In this document: in pieces, positions 26,951-34,336 of the stretch | Numbering within the stretch: the first letter of the stretch is position 1 | Layout: each line of letters starts with the position of its first letter | NCBI GenBank assembly: GCA_017860275.1 | Contig: JAFNAQ010000010.1 | Span: 1-64,000, forward strand | From: Bacteroidota bacterium | GTDB lineage: Bacteria > Bacteroidota > Bacteroidia > Bacteroidales > P3 | Length of the DNA: 64,000 nt | Direction: 5' to 3' | Made by a program: the position numbers and the translations under genes | The notes under the pieces: model-generated | The model's input: the letters and a program-made list of their open reading frames with translations, nothing else | Told to the model about the DNA's origin: nothing | Database searches by the model: none

Positions 26951-27385
26951 ATGGAAGAACAAATTAAACCGCAGTACGTTAGGCGCACGCAAAAAGACTA
27001 CACCATGTCTTTAAAATTACAAATTGTATCCGAAATAGAACACGGATTACTTACAAAAAATGGTGCAAAAAAGAAATATGGTATTCAAGGAGAAGCAACA
27101 ATTGATGTTTGGTTAGAAAAATATGGTACTTTTGACTGGTCAAATAAAAATCCTTTAGCCATGGGAAAGAGTCCAGAACAAAAAGTCTTGGAGTTGGAAC
27201 AAAAAGTAAAACTCTTAGAGAAACAGAAACATCTATTGGAACATCAGTTGGAAAATGCAGAGCAAAAGGCTATCTTTTTTGATATGATGATAGATATAGC
27301 AGAAGAAGAGCTAAATATTCCAATAAGAAAAAAATCTTTACCCGAACAGTCGACAAATTCAGACACACAGAAAATAAAACGATAG
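26951..27385 (+). CDS. IS3-family transposase OrfA
   Basis: A 144-residue DNA-binding protein. The N-terminal helix-turn-helix (about 15-55, SLKLQIVSEIEHGLLTKNGA ... GEATIDVWLEKYG) recognises the IS ends. It is followed by a leucine-zipper-like coiled coil (VLELEQKVKLLEKQKHLLEH, about 80-99) used for dimerisation. In IS3 elements OrfA alone tends to regulate transposition, while the OrfA-OrfB fusion made by frameshifting is the transposase. The slippery site lies at codons 127-128 of this frame. Confidence 0.9.
   Translation: MEEQIKPQYVRRTQKDYTMSLKLQIVSEIEHGLLTKNGAKKKYGIQGEATIDVWLEKYGTFDWSNKNPLAMGKSPEQKVLELEQKVKLLEKQKHLLEHQLENAEQKAIFFDMMIDIAEEELNIPIRKKSLPEQSTNSDTQKIKR
27328..27334 (+). promoter_or_regulatory. 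-1 programmed frameshift site (A AAA AAA)
   Basis: Seven A residues whose last six are two in-frame Lys codons of orfA (27329 and 27332). Slipping back one base continues into the orfB frame at the ATC codon at 27334, which is open from before this point through to 28245. This is the standard heptamer geometry of IS3-family -1 frameshifting. Confidence 0.85.
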
Positions 27386-28245
27386 GTTTTACCTGTAGAC
27401 TGGTCGGGGTAACGAGACAGGTTTATTATAGAAATAATTGGTCTGTAAAAGAGAAGCAAAATAAGGCATCTCAAGTTGTAGATTTGGTTAATACCGTTCG
27501 TAATAGTATGCCTAAACTAGGGACTAGAAAATTATATTATATCCTAGAAAGAGAACTTAAAACATTAAACATAGGCAGAGACAAACTCTTTGATATATTA
27601 AGAGCTAATAGGATGTTAATACAACCAAAACGCAGTTATCATATAACTACTAACTCTCATCATCGATTTAGAGAGCATAAAGATCTAATACAGAATATTC
27701 AATACACAAGACCTGAGCAAGTGTGGGTAAGCGATATTACATATATTGGAAATAGGAATAATCATCAGTATCTGTCATTAATTACAGATGCTTATTCAAA
27801 GAAGATAGTTGGATATTGTGTTTCTGACAGTCTAAGTAATTCAATTGTAATCAAAGCGTTAAAAATGGCTATAAAGAATAGAAAGTACAAAGAACAACCA
27901 TTGATACATCATTCTGATAGAGGAATACAATATTGTAGCGATGAGTATCAAAAACTTTTGCGCAAACATAATATCATTGTAAGTATGACAGAAAGTTATG
28001 ATCCTTATGCAAATGCAATTGCCGAAAGAGTAAACGGGATACTAAAACAGGAATTTCTGATTGAAGATTATGCTCTGAGTTTGGATAATATGAGATTATT
28101 AGTCAAAGAATCTGTGGAAATATATAATACTAAAAGACCACATTATTCTTGTTATATGAAAACTCCTGAACAAATGCATAACCAAGAAAGAACCTTGGTA
28201 AGAAGATATAAAAAAATAACCCCAAAAACTTTTTGGGGTTATTGA
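27334..28245 (+). CDS. IS3-family transposase OrfB (DDE integrase), by frameshift
   Basis: About 303 residues, read after the -1 shift from orfA; a separate start would have to be the TTG at 27484. The N-terminal part (GFTCRLVGVTRQVYYRNN) is the usual OrfB opening. The integrase core has the first Asp in VWVSDITYIG, the second in HHSDRGIQYCS and the Glu in AIAERVNGILKQEF, about 35 residues after the second Asp. The end of the gene overlaps a hairpin that could stop transcription at the IS end. The fused OrfAB would be about 431 residues. Confidence 0.9.
   Translation: MFTRTVDKFRHTENKTIGFTCRLVGVTRQVYYRNNWSVKEKQNKASQVVDLVNTVRNSMPKLGTRKLYYILERELKTLNIGRDKLFDILRANRMLIQPKRSYHITTNSHHRFREHKDLIQNIQYTRPEQVWVSDITYIGNRNNHQYLSLITDAYSKKIVGYCVSDSLSNSIVIKALKMAIKNRKYKEQPLIHHSDRGIQYCSDEYQKLLRKHNIIVSMTESYDPYANAIAERVNGILKQEFLIEDYALSLDNMRLLVKESVEIYNTKRPHYSCYMKTPEQMHNQERTLVRRYKKITPKTFWGY
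28215..28243 (+). terminator. Terminator-like hairpin at the end of OrfB
   Basis: AATAACCCCAAAAA (28215-28228) pairs with TTTTTGGGGTTATT (28230-28243), followed shortly by TTTTTT at 28251-28256. It overlaps the last codons of orfB and would stop transcripts leaving the element. Confidence 0.65.
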
Positions 28246-28286
28246 GGTTATTTTTTAACTTTGCCCAAGAAAATAAGTGTAAAATC

Positions 28287-28311
28287 TGTAACGCTTATTT
28301 AGGACTAGTCA
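28287..28311 (-). repeat. IS right inverted repeat
   Basis: The reverse complement starts TGACTAGTCCTAA and ends GCGTTACA. It pairs with the left repeat at 21 of 25 positions. Confidence 0.88.
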
Positions 28312-28314
28312 AAC
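28312..28314. repeat. Target-site duplication, right copy (AAC)
   Basis: AAC directly right of the IS, equal to 26909-26911. The next base begins the stop codon of the minus-strand gene at 28315. Confidence 0.75.
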
Positions 28315-29292
28315 TTATTCCTTAATAAACTTCCTATTAACTATTCCCTTTTCGGTTTTTAATTCAATTATATATAATCCTTTGTTTAAGGTTGATATAT
28401 CAATAGTTTTATTCGTAGTATTTATCTTTTCTCTGTATACTCTTTGACCAAGTGAGTTTAAAATATCTATTGAGTTGATAATACATTGAGAAGTGATATT
28501 TATTTCCTTACTACTTGGATTAGGATAAACTTCAATTCTATTATCAATATCAACATCATCCAACGAACTTAAAGACCTTTTAAGAATTGGAAAAACATTC
28601 ATCTCATAAGGAACAGATGTAGAATCCAAAAATTTGGGATCATTTGTATTATTAATAAGTGATTGCAAAATAGGTTTCCAACCTCCTTGCTCTCCTCCTA
28701 TTAATATAGGAAAATCATCCCTATCATTGCATTCGTAGAGATTTCTAAATACAGAACCAAAACTGAGATTATAACCATCACAAAGTTTATTTACAGTAGA
28801 GAAAGTAATTGTTACATAAAAAACACGGCCAGTTACAGTAATTGCACTGTCAAATAATGCTTCAATATATCTATTATTAAATGATGAACTTGGTTGATTC
28901 ACAAAAATATATGATTTAGGTATCAATGTATCATATCTTATTTGAGCAAGAACATTATTCAAAGAGGAATCTCTTATTTGTAAATATCTAAAATTATCAT
29001 CATAAATAGGACCTGTGTAATTAGGTTTAATAACAAAAGCTCCAATTCCTTTAATTGAAATTGATGAATCAATAAAAAATGGCTGGGCAATAATCGTTTC
29101 GTTAGTAGGGAAAGAAGAACAATTCCAAAAGTAACTAACTCTATTTATACTTAAATCATTTGTATCATAACAACCACTTGCCATATAACGTGGGAAAAGG
29201 TAATCATCAAAATATAAAGGTCTTTGCCCTGATTGTCCTATTGCAGCCAAACAACTTATCGTTGCTAATACTGCTATTAATATTTTTTTCAT
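28315..29292 (-). CDS. Secreted protein with T9SS sorting domain
   Basis: About 325 residues from the ATG at 29292, which puts the start 2 bp after the previous stop and gives a clean signal peptide (MKKILIAVLATISCLAAIGQ). The middle is beta-rich without a family I can name (GIGAFVIKPNYTGPIYDD, RVFYVTITFSTVNKLC). The last 75 residues or so are a type A T9SS domain: RIEVYPNPSSKEINI, SIDILNSLGQRVY and LNKGLYIIELKTEKG. It is probably exported and surface-bound. It pairs with the longer gene just upstream. The IS element sits directly after its stop codon without altering it. Confidence 0.8.
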   Translation of the reverse strand: MKKILIAVLATISCLAAIGQSGQRPLYFDDYLFPRYMASGCYDTNDLSINRVSYFWNCSSFPTNETIIAQPFFIDSSISIKGIGAFVIKPNYTGPIYDDNFRYLQIRDSSLNNVLAQIRYDTLIPKSYIFVNQPSSSFNNRYIEALFDSAITVTGRVFYVTITFSTVNKLCDGYNLSFGSVFRNLYECNDRDDFPILIGGEQGGWKPILQSLINNTNDPKFLDSTSVPYEMNVFPILKRSLSSLDDVDIDNRIEVYPNPSSKEINITSQCIINSIDILNSLGQRVYREKINTTNKTIDISTLNKGLYIIELKTEKGIVNRKFIKE

Positions 29293-29294
29293 AT

Positions 29295-30584
29295 TTAATT
29301 GCATAAAATGGTTTTATTTACTGATATTATACTATTAGTTCCCCTAATCCATTCAAAATTATACCAATCTTCCAGGTATAGGTAAAAATGAAATGACGGT
29401 TGTATAGTCACATCGTTCAATTCGTATGGACGTATAAGATTACAATTTCCACCCATTATCGACCTATTCCCTTCCCATAACTCAACTTGATTATTTGATG
29501 GATTTATCCCTGTTGCAAGAAAAACATAAGGATCTTTTTCTATTAAATTGTTATATTTATGGTCTATTCCTTGAATATATGAATATATTGCATCTCTATT
29601 AGTTAAAGATTGAACAATATCTAAAACCATTATTGAAGTTATTAATTGTGTAAATGGAGAAGGAGCTGTAAATGAATATGGATATTCTTCCAGAATAAGA
29701 AGCTTATTATCAGCTGTGCTAAACATTATATCTTTTATACGTGCGAACTCTCCATTATTTCCTTTGTATTTGTCTGAACCAAACCATTTAGTGAAATGAG
29801 GAATAGCATTGTTTAGATCAACGAAAGAGGCTAAAGTAATAAGATTATCCCCACCGTCCTCTCCTTCTCCAACTATTGCTATTGAATTGCCATTTAATGG
29901 GGTTGCTAATAATCTATTTGTATAACTCCAGCCAGTACCATTGTCATATCTGTCATAAAATGTTTGAGAATAGTTATATCTGTCAAATCCTCTAATAATA
30001 AAGTCAGATGCGTAGTTTGGGTCTCTTCCAACTATTATTATATCTTGACCTTGTAATATTAAGTCATCAAATACTTCATTTTGAATAGTGGTTTTAAATA
30101 TTTCGATCATAGTAGAATTTAACTGGCAATGTACAAACATTGATACTCCAGTATTGTCTATACCTATGCATGCAAGATTATATGTTCCACTATATGTGTC
30201 TAGCAACATCTTGTCGATGGAAATAGCACCTCTAACATAAGTAAAATAATATTCATTATTGGTAAAGAAATCATTAAGATTAGCTCTTGCAATAAATCCT
30301 AATCCTGATGATACTCCACAAAAAAATAACTGTGTCCCAAAGATTGCAAAGTCTTTTACTTGAATATTACTTGGAAGAACTGCTACTTGTGAACTATTTA
30401 CTTTATAAATCTCTGAATTAGTCCCGTTTTGTGATAATATGTATGTTATATTATTATCAATTACTGTTCTTTGGGTGTATATATCACCCGTGCGATTAAA
30501 ATCTTCAACCACACTACTTATTGATTGCGAATTTGCTTGGATAGTAAGAAGCGAAACTATCCCGAATAATATTAATTTTCTCAT
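29295..30584 (-). CDS. Secreted protein of unknown function, propeller-like
   Basis: A 429-residue exported protein with signal peptide MRKLILFGIVSLLTIQANSQ. It has many short beta strands ending in D/N-G turns (YILSQNGTNSEIYKV, NLACIGIDNTGVSMFVHC, SIAIVGEGEDGGDNLIT), which suggests a beta-propeller, but no named family is recognised. Unlike its downstream partner it has no T9SS tail; it ends in NKTILCN. The two genes are 2 bp apart, so they probably work together, one anchored and one free or bound to it. Confidence 0.6.
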   Translation of the reverse strand: MRKLILFGIVSLLTIQANSQSISSVVEDFNRTGDIYTQRTVIDNNITYILSQNGTNSEIYKVNSSQVAVLPSNIQVKDFAIFGTQLFFCGVSSGLGFIARANLNDFFTNNEYYFTYVRGAISIDKMLLDTYSGTYNLACIGIDNTGVSMFVHCQLNSTMIEIFKTTIQNEVFDDLILQGQDIIIVGRDPNYASDFIIRGFDRYNYSQTFYDRYDNGTGWSYTNRLLATPLNGNSIAIVGEGEDGGDNLITLASFVDLNNAIPHFTKWFGSDKYKGNNGEFARIKDIMFSTADNKLLILEEYPYSFTAPSPFTQLITSIMVLDIVQSLTNRDAIYSYIQGIDHKYNNLIEKDPYVFLATGINPSNNQVELWEGNRSIMGGNCNLIRPYELNDVTIQPSFHFYLYLEDWYNFEWIRGTNSIISVNKTILCN

Positions 30585-31167
30585 ATTCTATTTTTTTGTT
30601 TATTAAATTGAAATATACTTTAAAGCGTTTGGTTTATCTTGGAAATAATGATAAAGCAAACGCTAAATCGTTACAAATTTATTCTTGCAAATAAAAAAAA
30701 TTGAAAGTTTGAGGGATAGGTTAAATAATGTCTTTTTACTTTGTAATGTTTGCAGAAAATTTAGCAAAACAATAGTCAGTACTATTATGAAAACAATGGT
30801 ACAAACACTTTGTAATAATGGATAAATACATGATATCATATTAGATCCTATTATAATTCTTTGGCAAATATACTATATTTATTTAATTGAAGCATAAAAC
30901 TTGTTATTAATTCATTAATTATTGACTTTTATAACATAATCTTCAGAATTATCTTTAACTAAAACACCATAAAACCTGTATTGTTCTAACATTATGTAAG
31001 TTTTGATGTTAATTGTTCACAAGATAATTGTGGCTCAAGACTTGAATATTTGAAGAGGACTTGTGAGAAAGAGAAAAAGGCTTGTTAATTACTCATAATA
31101 AAATTGAGAAAAAAGGCTTGAAATTATGGGAATTTGATGTGTTTTGAAAAAATCCTTGATTTTTTGG

Positions 31168-31207
31168 AAAAAGACTTCGTTTTTTTGTCTAGAAACGAAG
31201 TCTTTTT
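31168..31207. terminator. Strong bidirectional hairpin terminator
   Basis: A perfect 15-bp stem, AAAAAGACTTCGTTT (31168-31182) with AAACGAAGTCTTTTT (31193-31207), and a 10-nt loop. The ends are A-run and T-run, so it can act either way; on minus it would end the transcript of the gene at 31400. Confidence 0.8.
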
Positions 31208-31283
31208 AGATTTTTGTCTGATAAAAATTTACAGAAACAGCGTTTATTTTCAAGTAAATAGCGATTTTATTGAAATAGAACTT

Positions 31284-31330
31284 GATTCTAGCAAAATAGA
31301 ATCTTATTCTACAAAAATAGAATAAGATTC
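31284..31330. repeat. Overlapping, mutually exclusive inverted repeats
   Basis: GATTCTA (31284-31290) can pair with TAGAATC (31297-31303). Alternatively GAATCTTATTCTA (31299-31311) pairs perfectly over 13 bp with 31318-31330. The two stems share 31299-31303, so only one can form at a time. Confidence 0.6.
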
Positions 31331-31399
31331 CAGAGCGATAAAACAAGAAAATCGGGTTTTAGTGAGGATTGTATTTCTTAATATTAACAGGAGAGAAAA

Positions 31400-32659
31400 T
31401 TACTTCTTTTTTATTTTTGGTGGGGCGATGGTAATTCTACATTCTAATCTTGCAAGATATGATTGTTTTCTTACATTATCCCAGCGATAACTCACATCGT
31501 TTGAGGTTAATGTATTCTCGTTGTAATTCAAATACCCAAATATTCCTGAAAGGTATACATTATTAAACCTTTTGGAGATTGAAAAATCAAATTCATTTAA
31601 ACCATTACTTTCAAACTCTGAGGTATATTGTGCCTTGAAATGTAGAGAGTATTTTGGTAAGGAATGACGTATTGAGGCTTGATATAAAGGTGCATCACGA
31701 GCATCTAAACGCACAACATCTCCTAAGAATAGATTACTAAATGAATTTCTTATTATTGCAGCCTTATCCATCTCAAGAACACCTATTGCACGAGCATAAA
31801 GCTCTGTTCTATGACCGAAATCCCAGTTTATCATCTTCTTCGCACTTAGGCTTAGGATATATGCTTTTTCTTTTTCAAGGGTTTGGTATTGACAATTTGC
31901 ATTAAGGTCTACACCAAATACATTCATGCTACCAAAGGCTCCAACGAGTAGGACATTCTTATTAAAAGATGTATCACTCCTATTAATATAGAACTCATCA
32001 TAGATAGAAAGTCCAAACTTAGCCTTAAGTTTTGAATCCTTTGAGGTCTTTATTGCAAGTGTTGCTCCAGCAAAGTTTGTTTCTCCTAGCTTACTCCCAA
32101 TAAAGCCCCTATCTCTATAAAGAATATCATATACATAACCAACATTACAGAATAAACCATTTCTTGCAAAATACTTCATCACTGTACCTGAGGCAGCTTG
32201 AAGCTCCAATTGCTTGAATCTATGTTCAAACTTAAGTCCTAACATTCTTTCATTAACCAAATAATCATCACCCAAGGTTGTGGTCTGAACTCCGGCTCTT
32301 AACAATGTATTAGGTAAACTCAATTGATAAAAAGCCTCACGAAAGCCTCCAAAACGATTATTAAAGTTTTGAGAATTGTTATTATCCCAACGAGAAAACC
32401 CCTTAGCACCACCTTCAAGATATATATTATGCACTCCCTTAGTATAATCTATACCTAAGTATGCAGCATAAAACCCATAATAATTATCGGCAAGATAACC
32501 TGTGCTACCTGTAATCTCTGCTCCAATCTTTAAGCCTGGAATCATAGGCGAAATAGGTTGGATAACAGAGCCTAGCTTACTTGGACAGTTCCACTGAGCA
32601 TTAGTATTAAAGTATGATAAAAGAGCAAATAAGATTATTAGAGATACGTTTTTCTTCAT
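31400..32659 (-). CDS. Predicted outer-membrane beta-barrel protein
   Basis: A 419-residue protein with signal peptide MKKNVSLIILFALLSYFNTNAQ and a run of amphipathic, aromatic-rich strands to the end (YYGFYAAYLGIDYTKGVHNIYL, LQASIRHSLPKYSLHFKAQY, VYLSGIFGYLNYNENTL), as expected for a barrel of roughly 16-18 strands. I do not recognise a named family. It is last in a minus-strand run after a small cysteine-bearing protein (4 bp) and a DUF2271/T9SS protein. The grouping suggests one envelope system, possibly redox-linked given the Fe-S lipoprotein next door. Substrate unknown. Confidence 0.6.
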   Translation of the reverse strand: MKKNVSLIILFALLSYFNTNAQWNCPSKLGSVIQPISPMIPGLKIGAEITGSTGYLADNYYGFYAAYLGIDYTKGVHNIYLEGGAKGFSRWDNNNSQNFNNRFGGFREAFYQLSLPNTLLRAGVQTTTLGDDYLVNERMLGLKFEHRFKQLELQAASGTVMKYFARNGLFCNVGYVYDILYRDRGFIGSKLGETNFAGATLAIKTSKDSKLKAKFGLSIYDEFYINRSDTSFNKNVLLVGAFGSMNVFGVDLNANCQYQTLEKEKAYILSLSAKKMINWDFGHRTELYARAIGVLEMDKAAIIRNSFSNLFLGDVVRLDARDAPLYQASIRHSLPKYSLHFKAQYTSEFESNGLNEFDFSISKRFNNVYLSGIFGYLNYNENTLTSNDVSYRWDNVRKQSYLARLECRITIAPPKIKKK

Positions 32660-32663
32660 AAGT

Positions 32664-33044
32664 CTAACTATGTTTTATTACTAATCGACCAAAGCCACCC
32701 TCTCTTTCACATGTTCTTGTCATTGTAAGTCTGGCATCCTTTGGAAAATTAGGCATAACCTTTAGAGTAATTTCTTTTTTATAGCCTCCATCTTCTGTCT
32801 CTATCCATTTTGATTCAGAGACAACTTCCAATCCCTCAAACTTAAGCTTCGATTCCTCTATACTTAGAGGACAAGGCTTGTGTACAAAGTTCATAAGAAT
32901 AGTTACCTTTATTTCTTCATTTGGTTGATAGACCTTTTTGCTGTCATATTTCTCTAAACCATTAACCAAAAATTTTATATCACATGCATAAGAAGTGAAG
33001 GATATAAAAAATAATGCTGTAATTAATAATAAAATCTTTTTCAT
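32664..33044 (-). CDS. Small exported protein, Ig-like, cysteine-bearing
   Basis: About 126 residues from the ATG at 33044, which gives a clean signal peptide (MKKILLLITALFFISFTSYA) and starts 1 bp after the DUF2271 stop. The mature protein is a single beta-sandwich-like domain (CDIKFLVNGLEKYDSKKVYQ, EEIKVTILMNFVHKPCPLSI) with three Cys: at the mature N-terminus, in KPCP and in RTCER. No family is recognised. Close spacing to its neighbours on both sides implies an operon with them and a periplasmic or surface role. Confidence 0.6.
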   Translation of the reverse strand: MKKILLLITALFFISFTSYACDIKFLVNGLEKYDSKKVYQPNEEIKVTILMNFVHKPCPLSIEESKLKFEGLEVVSESKWIETEDGGYKKEITLKVMPNFPKDARLTMTRTCEREGGFGRLVIKHS

Positions 33045-33045
33045 A

Positions 33046-33849
33046 CTATCTTGAGATATTAATCTTTGATGAATACTTATTCGAAGGAGTTTCAACAACT
33101 ATAAAGTAAACTCCATTTTTAATGTTTTTATTAGGAGAATAAATTATCTGAGAATTTGAGTCAATTGATTTATGATTAATAATATCTACTCTCTTTCCTG
33201 TTAAATCAATCAAGTACATTGATTTGATTTCTTTAGATATAAAAGAAGACATTGCAATTACTGCGCTATTATTAATTGGGTTAGGATAAACTGATATATT
33301 GTTATTCTTTGGATATATATCCACTAAAGAAGAAGTTGATGGAGTCCATGTTAGGGTTATATTTTTGAAGTTTGTTGTAGCTGCTGGAGTTAAACTAACA
33401 GCCGAAGGTCCTTTCACAAAAGAATAAGTAGAATATGGACCACTTCCATTACTTTCTGTAAATTCAACACATACTCTATAATTGCCATCTTCCACTATAT
33501 TTCCATCTACATCTGTTGCGTTCCAAGCTACTGTTCTTGCTGCATGCGAAGAATATGTTGCACCAGTTGCAGCATCAACACTATTATATGTATTGCTTGT
33601 CGCTGCCTTAAAGTTTGTCAAATAAGTTCGGTACCCAGTACCTCCACGAAAAAGCTTTGTTTTAACAAAACTACCTGTTGTCCCATTATCTTTTTCTATC
33701 CAAATAGCCAAAATATGTTTTGGTCTATATTGTCCATTATGAGTTACTGTTGTAACACCAAAGTTTAATGTTCCTTGAGTTTGTGCGCTTACAAACCCTG
33801 CTGCCATTAGGCAAAATACAAATGATAGGATAAAATATTTTCTATTCAT
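33046..33849 (-). CDS. DUF2271 protein with T9SS sorting domain
   Basis: A 267-residue exported protein. The signal peptide MNRKYFILSFVFCLMAAGFVSA is followed by a DUF2271-like domain (about 25-165) with HILAIWIEKDNGTTGSFVKT, GTGYRTYLTNFKAATS, GATYSSH and the late strand YRVCVEFTESNG. The last 80 residues or so are a T9SS type A domain (ISVYPNPINNSAVIAM, MYLIDLTGKRVDII, IKNGVYFIVVETPSNK). DUF2271 proteins have been noted near flavinylation and PepSY redox genes (from memory). The gene diverges from the Fe-S lipoprotein gene at 33995 and heads a three-gene run. Confidence 0.75.
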   Translation of the reverse strand: MNRKYFILSFVFCLMAAGFVSAQTQGTLNFGVTTVTHNGQYRPKHILAIWIEKDNGTTGSFVKTKLFRGGTGYRTYLTNFKAATSNTYNSVDAATGATYSSHAARTVAWNATDVDGNIVEDGNYRVCVEFTESNGSGPYSTYSFVKGPSAVSLTPAATTNFKNITLTWTPSTSSLVDIYPKNNNISVYPNPINNSAVIAMSSFISKEIKSMYLIDLTGKRVDIINHKSIDSNSQIIYSPNKNIKNGVYFIVVETPSNKYSSKINISR

Positions 33850-33950
33850 TTTCTTTTAGTTTAATATTTTTTTTTGTTTCTAATTAAGAAAAATAGCTTG
33901 CAATATTACAATAATTTTGAATTAGAAAAAACAATATTCAAAATTAATTC

Positions 33951-33958
33951 TATCTTTG
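33951..33958 (+). promoter_or_regulatory. Candidate -7 box for the Fe-S lipoprotein gene
   Basis: TATCTTTG fully matches TAnnTTTG and lies 36 bp before the start codon. No clear TTTG at -33. The 145-bp gap must also hold the promoter of the divergent DUF2271 gene. Confidence 0.5.
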
Positions 33959-33994
33959 CTAGGAAATTAACTGAAAAAATACACATAATTAAAG

Positions 33995-34312
33995 ATGAAA
34001 AAATTACTTATTTTAATATCAATAATCTTTATTTTTATTGCATGTGAAGGAAAACCTGAATATGCTGTTGACAAAAGCAAATGCACAGGATGCTGGAAAT
34101 GTATGAAGAAATGTCCTAATAATATGATTGTAAAAGATATTGACTCAACAGATAAAGAAGCAATTAAAGAAACAGCTAGAATAAGAACAGAAAGATGTGT
34201 TGGTTGTGGAAAATGTTACAAGGAATGTAATGAAGTAGGCTCTAAAGCAATATATTGCGTAGATGGCACTCCAGATATAGACACCAACGAAAACCATCAA
34301 GAGGATAATTAA
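33995..34312 (+). CDS. Ferredoxin-like lipoprotein with two 4Fe-4S motifs
   Basis: A 105-residue protein. The N-terminus is a lipoprotein signal (MKKLLILISIIFIFIAC, Cys17 in the lipobox FIAC). Two full 4Fe-4S motifs follow: C30-x2-C33-x2-C36-x3-C40-P and C68-x2-C71-x2-C74-x3-C78, separated by a charged linker. The tail is acidic (DIDTNENHQEDN). It thus looks like a bacterial 2[4Fe-4S] ferredoxin tethered to a membrane outside the cytoplasm, which is unusual because Sec-exported proteins leave unfolded, before cluster insertion. It lies 24 bp before the TolC gene and divergent to a DUF2271 gene. Role unknown; envelope electron transfer is the obvious idea. Confidence 0.8.
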   Translation: MKKLLILISIIFIFIACEGKPEYAVDKSKCTGCWKCMKKCPNNMIVKDIDSTDKEAIKETARIRTERCVGCGKCYKECNEVGSKAIYCVDGTPDIDTNENHQEDN

Positions 34313-34336
34313 ACTAATAATCAAAAAATAAATATT

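Larger units (their letters stand above)
26912..28311 (+). mobile_element. IS3-family insertion sequence, complete
   Basis: A 1400-bp element with both inverted repeats, two overlapping frames (orfA and orfB), an A-AAA-AAA slippery site and a 3-bp target duplication (AAC). Both frames are open and the DDE residues are in place, so it looks recent and possibly active. It landed just after the hppA terminator and directly beside the stop codon of the T9SS gene at 28315, disrupting neither. Confidence 0.92.
30585..31399. other. 815-bp intergenic region without a convincing gene
   Basis: It lies between two minus-strand genes. It contains a -7-like TATATTTG on the minus strand (30865-30872), several copies of an AAGRCTTG word around 31037-31120, a strong bidirectional hairpin at 31168-31207 and a pair of overlapping hairpins at 31284-31330. 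A 63-codon reading frame at 31134 runs through the hairpin and is not supported as a gene. Confidence 0.6.

Noticed and set aside
31134-31325. 63-codon reading frame with a TTG/ATG start
   Set aside because: It runs through a perfect 15-bp hairpin, has no recognisable protein features and lacks a clear start context; low GC makes such frames common by chance.
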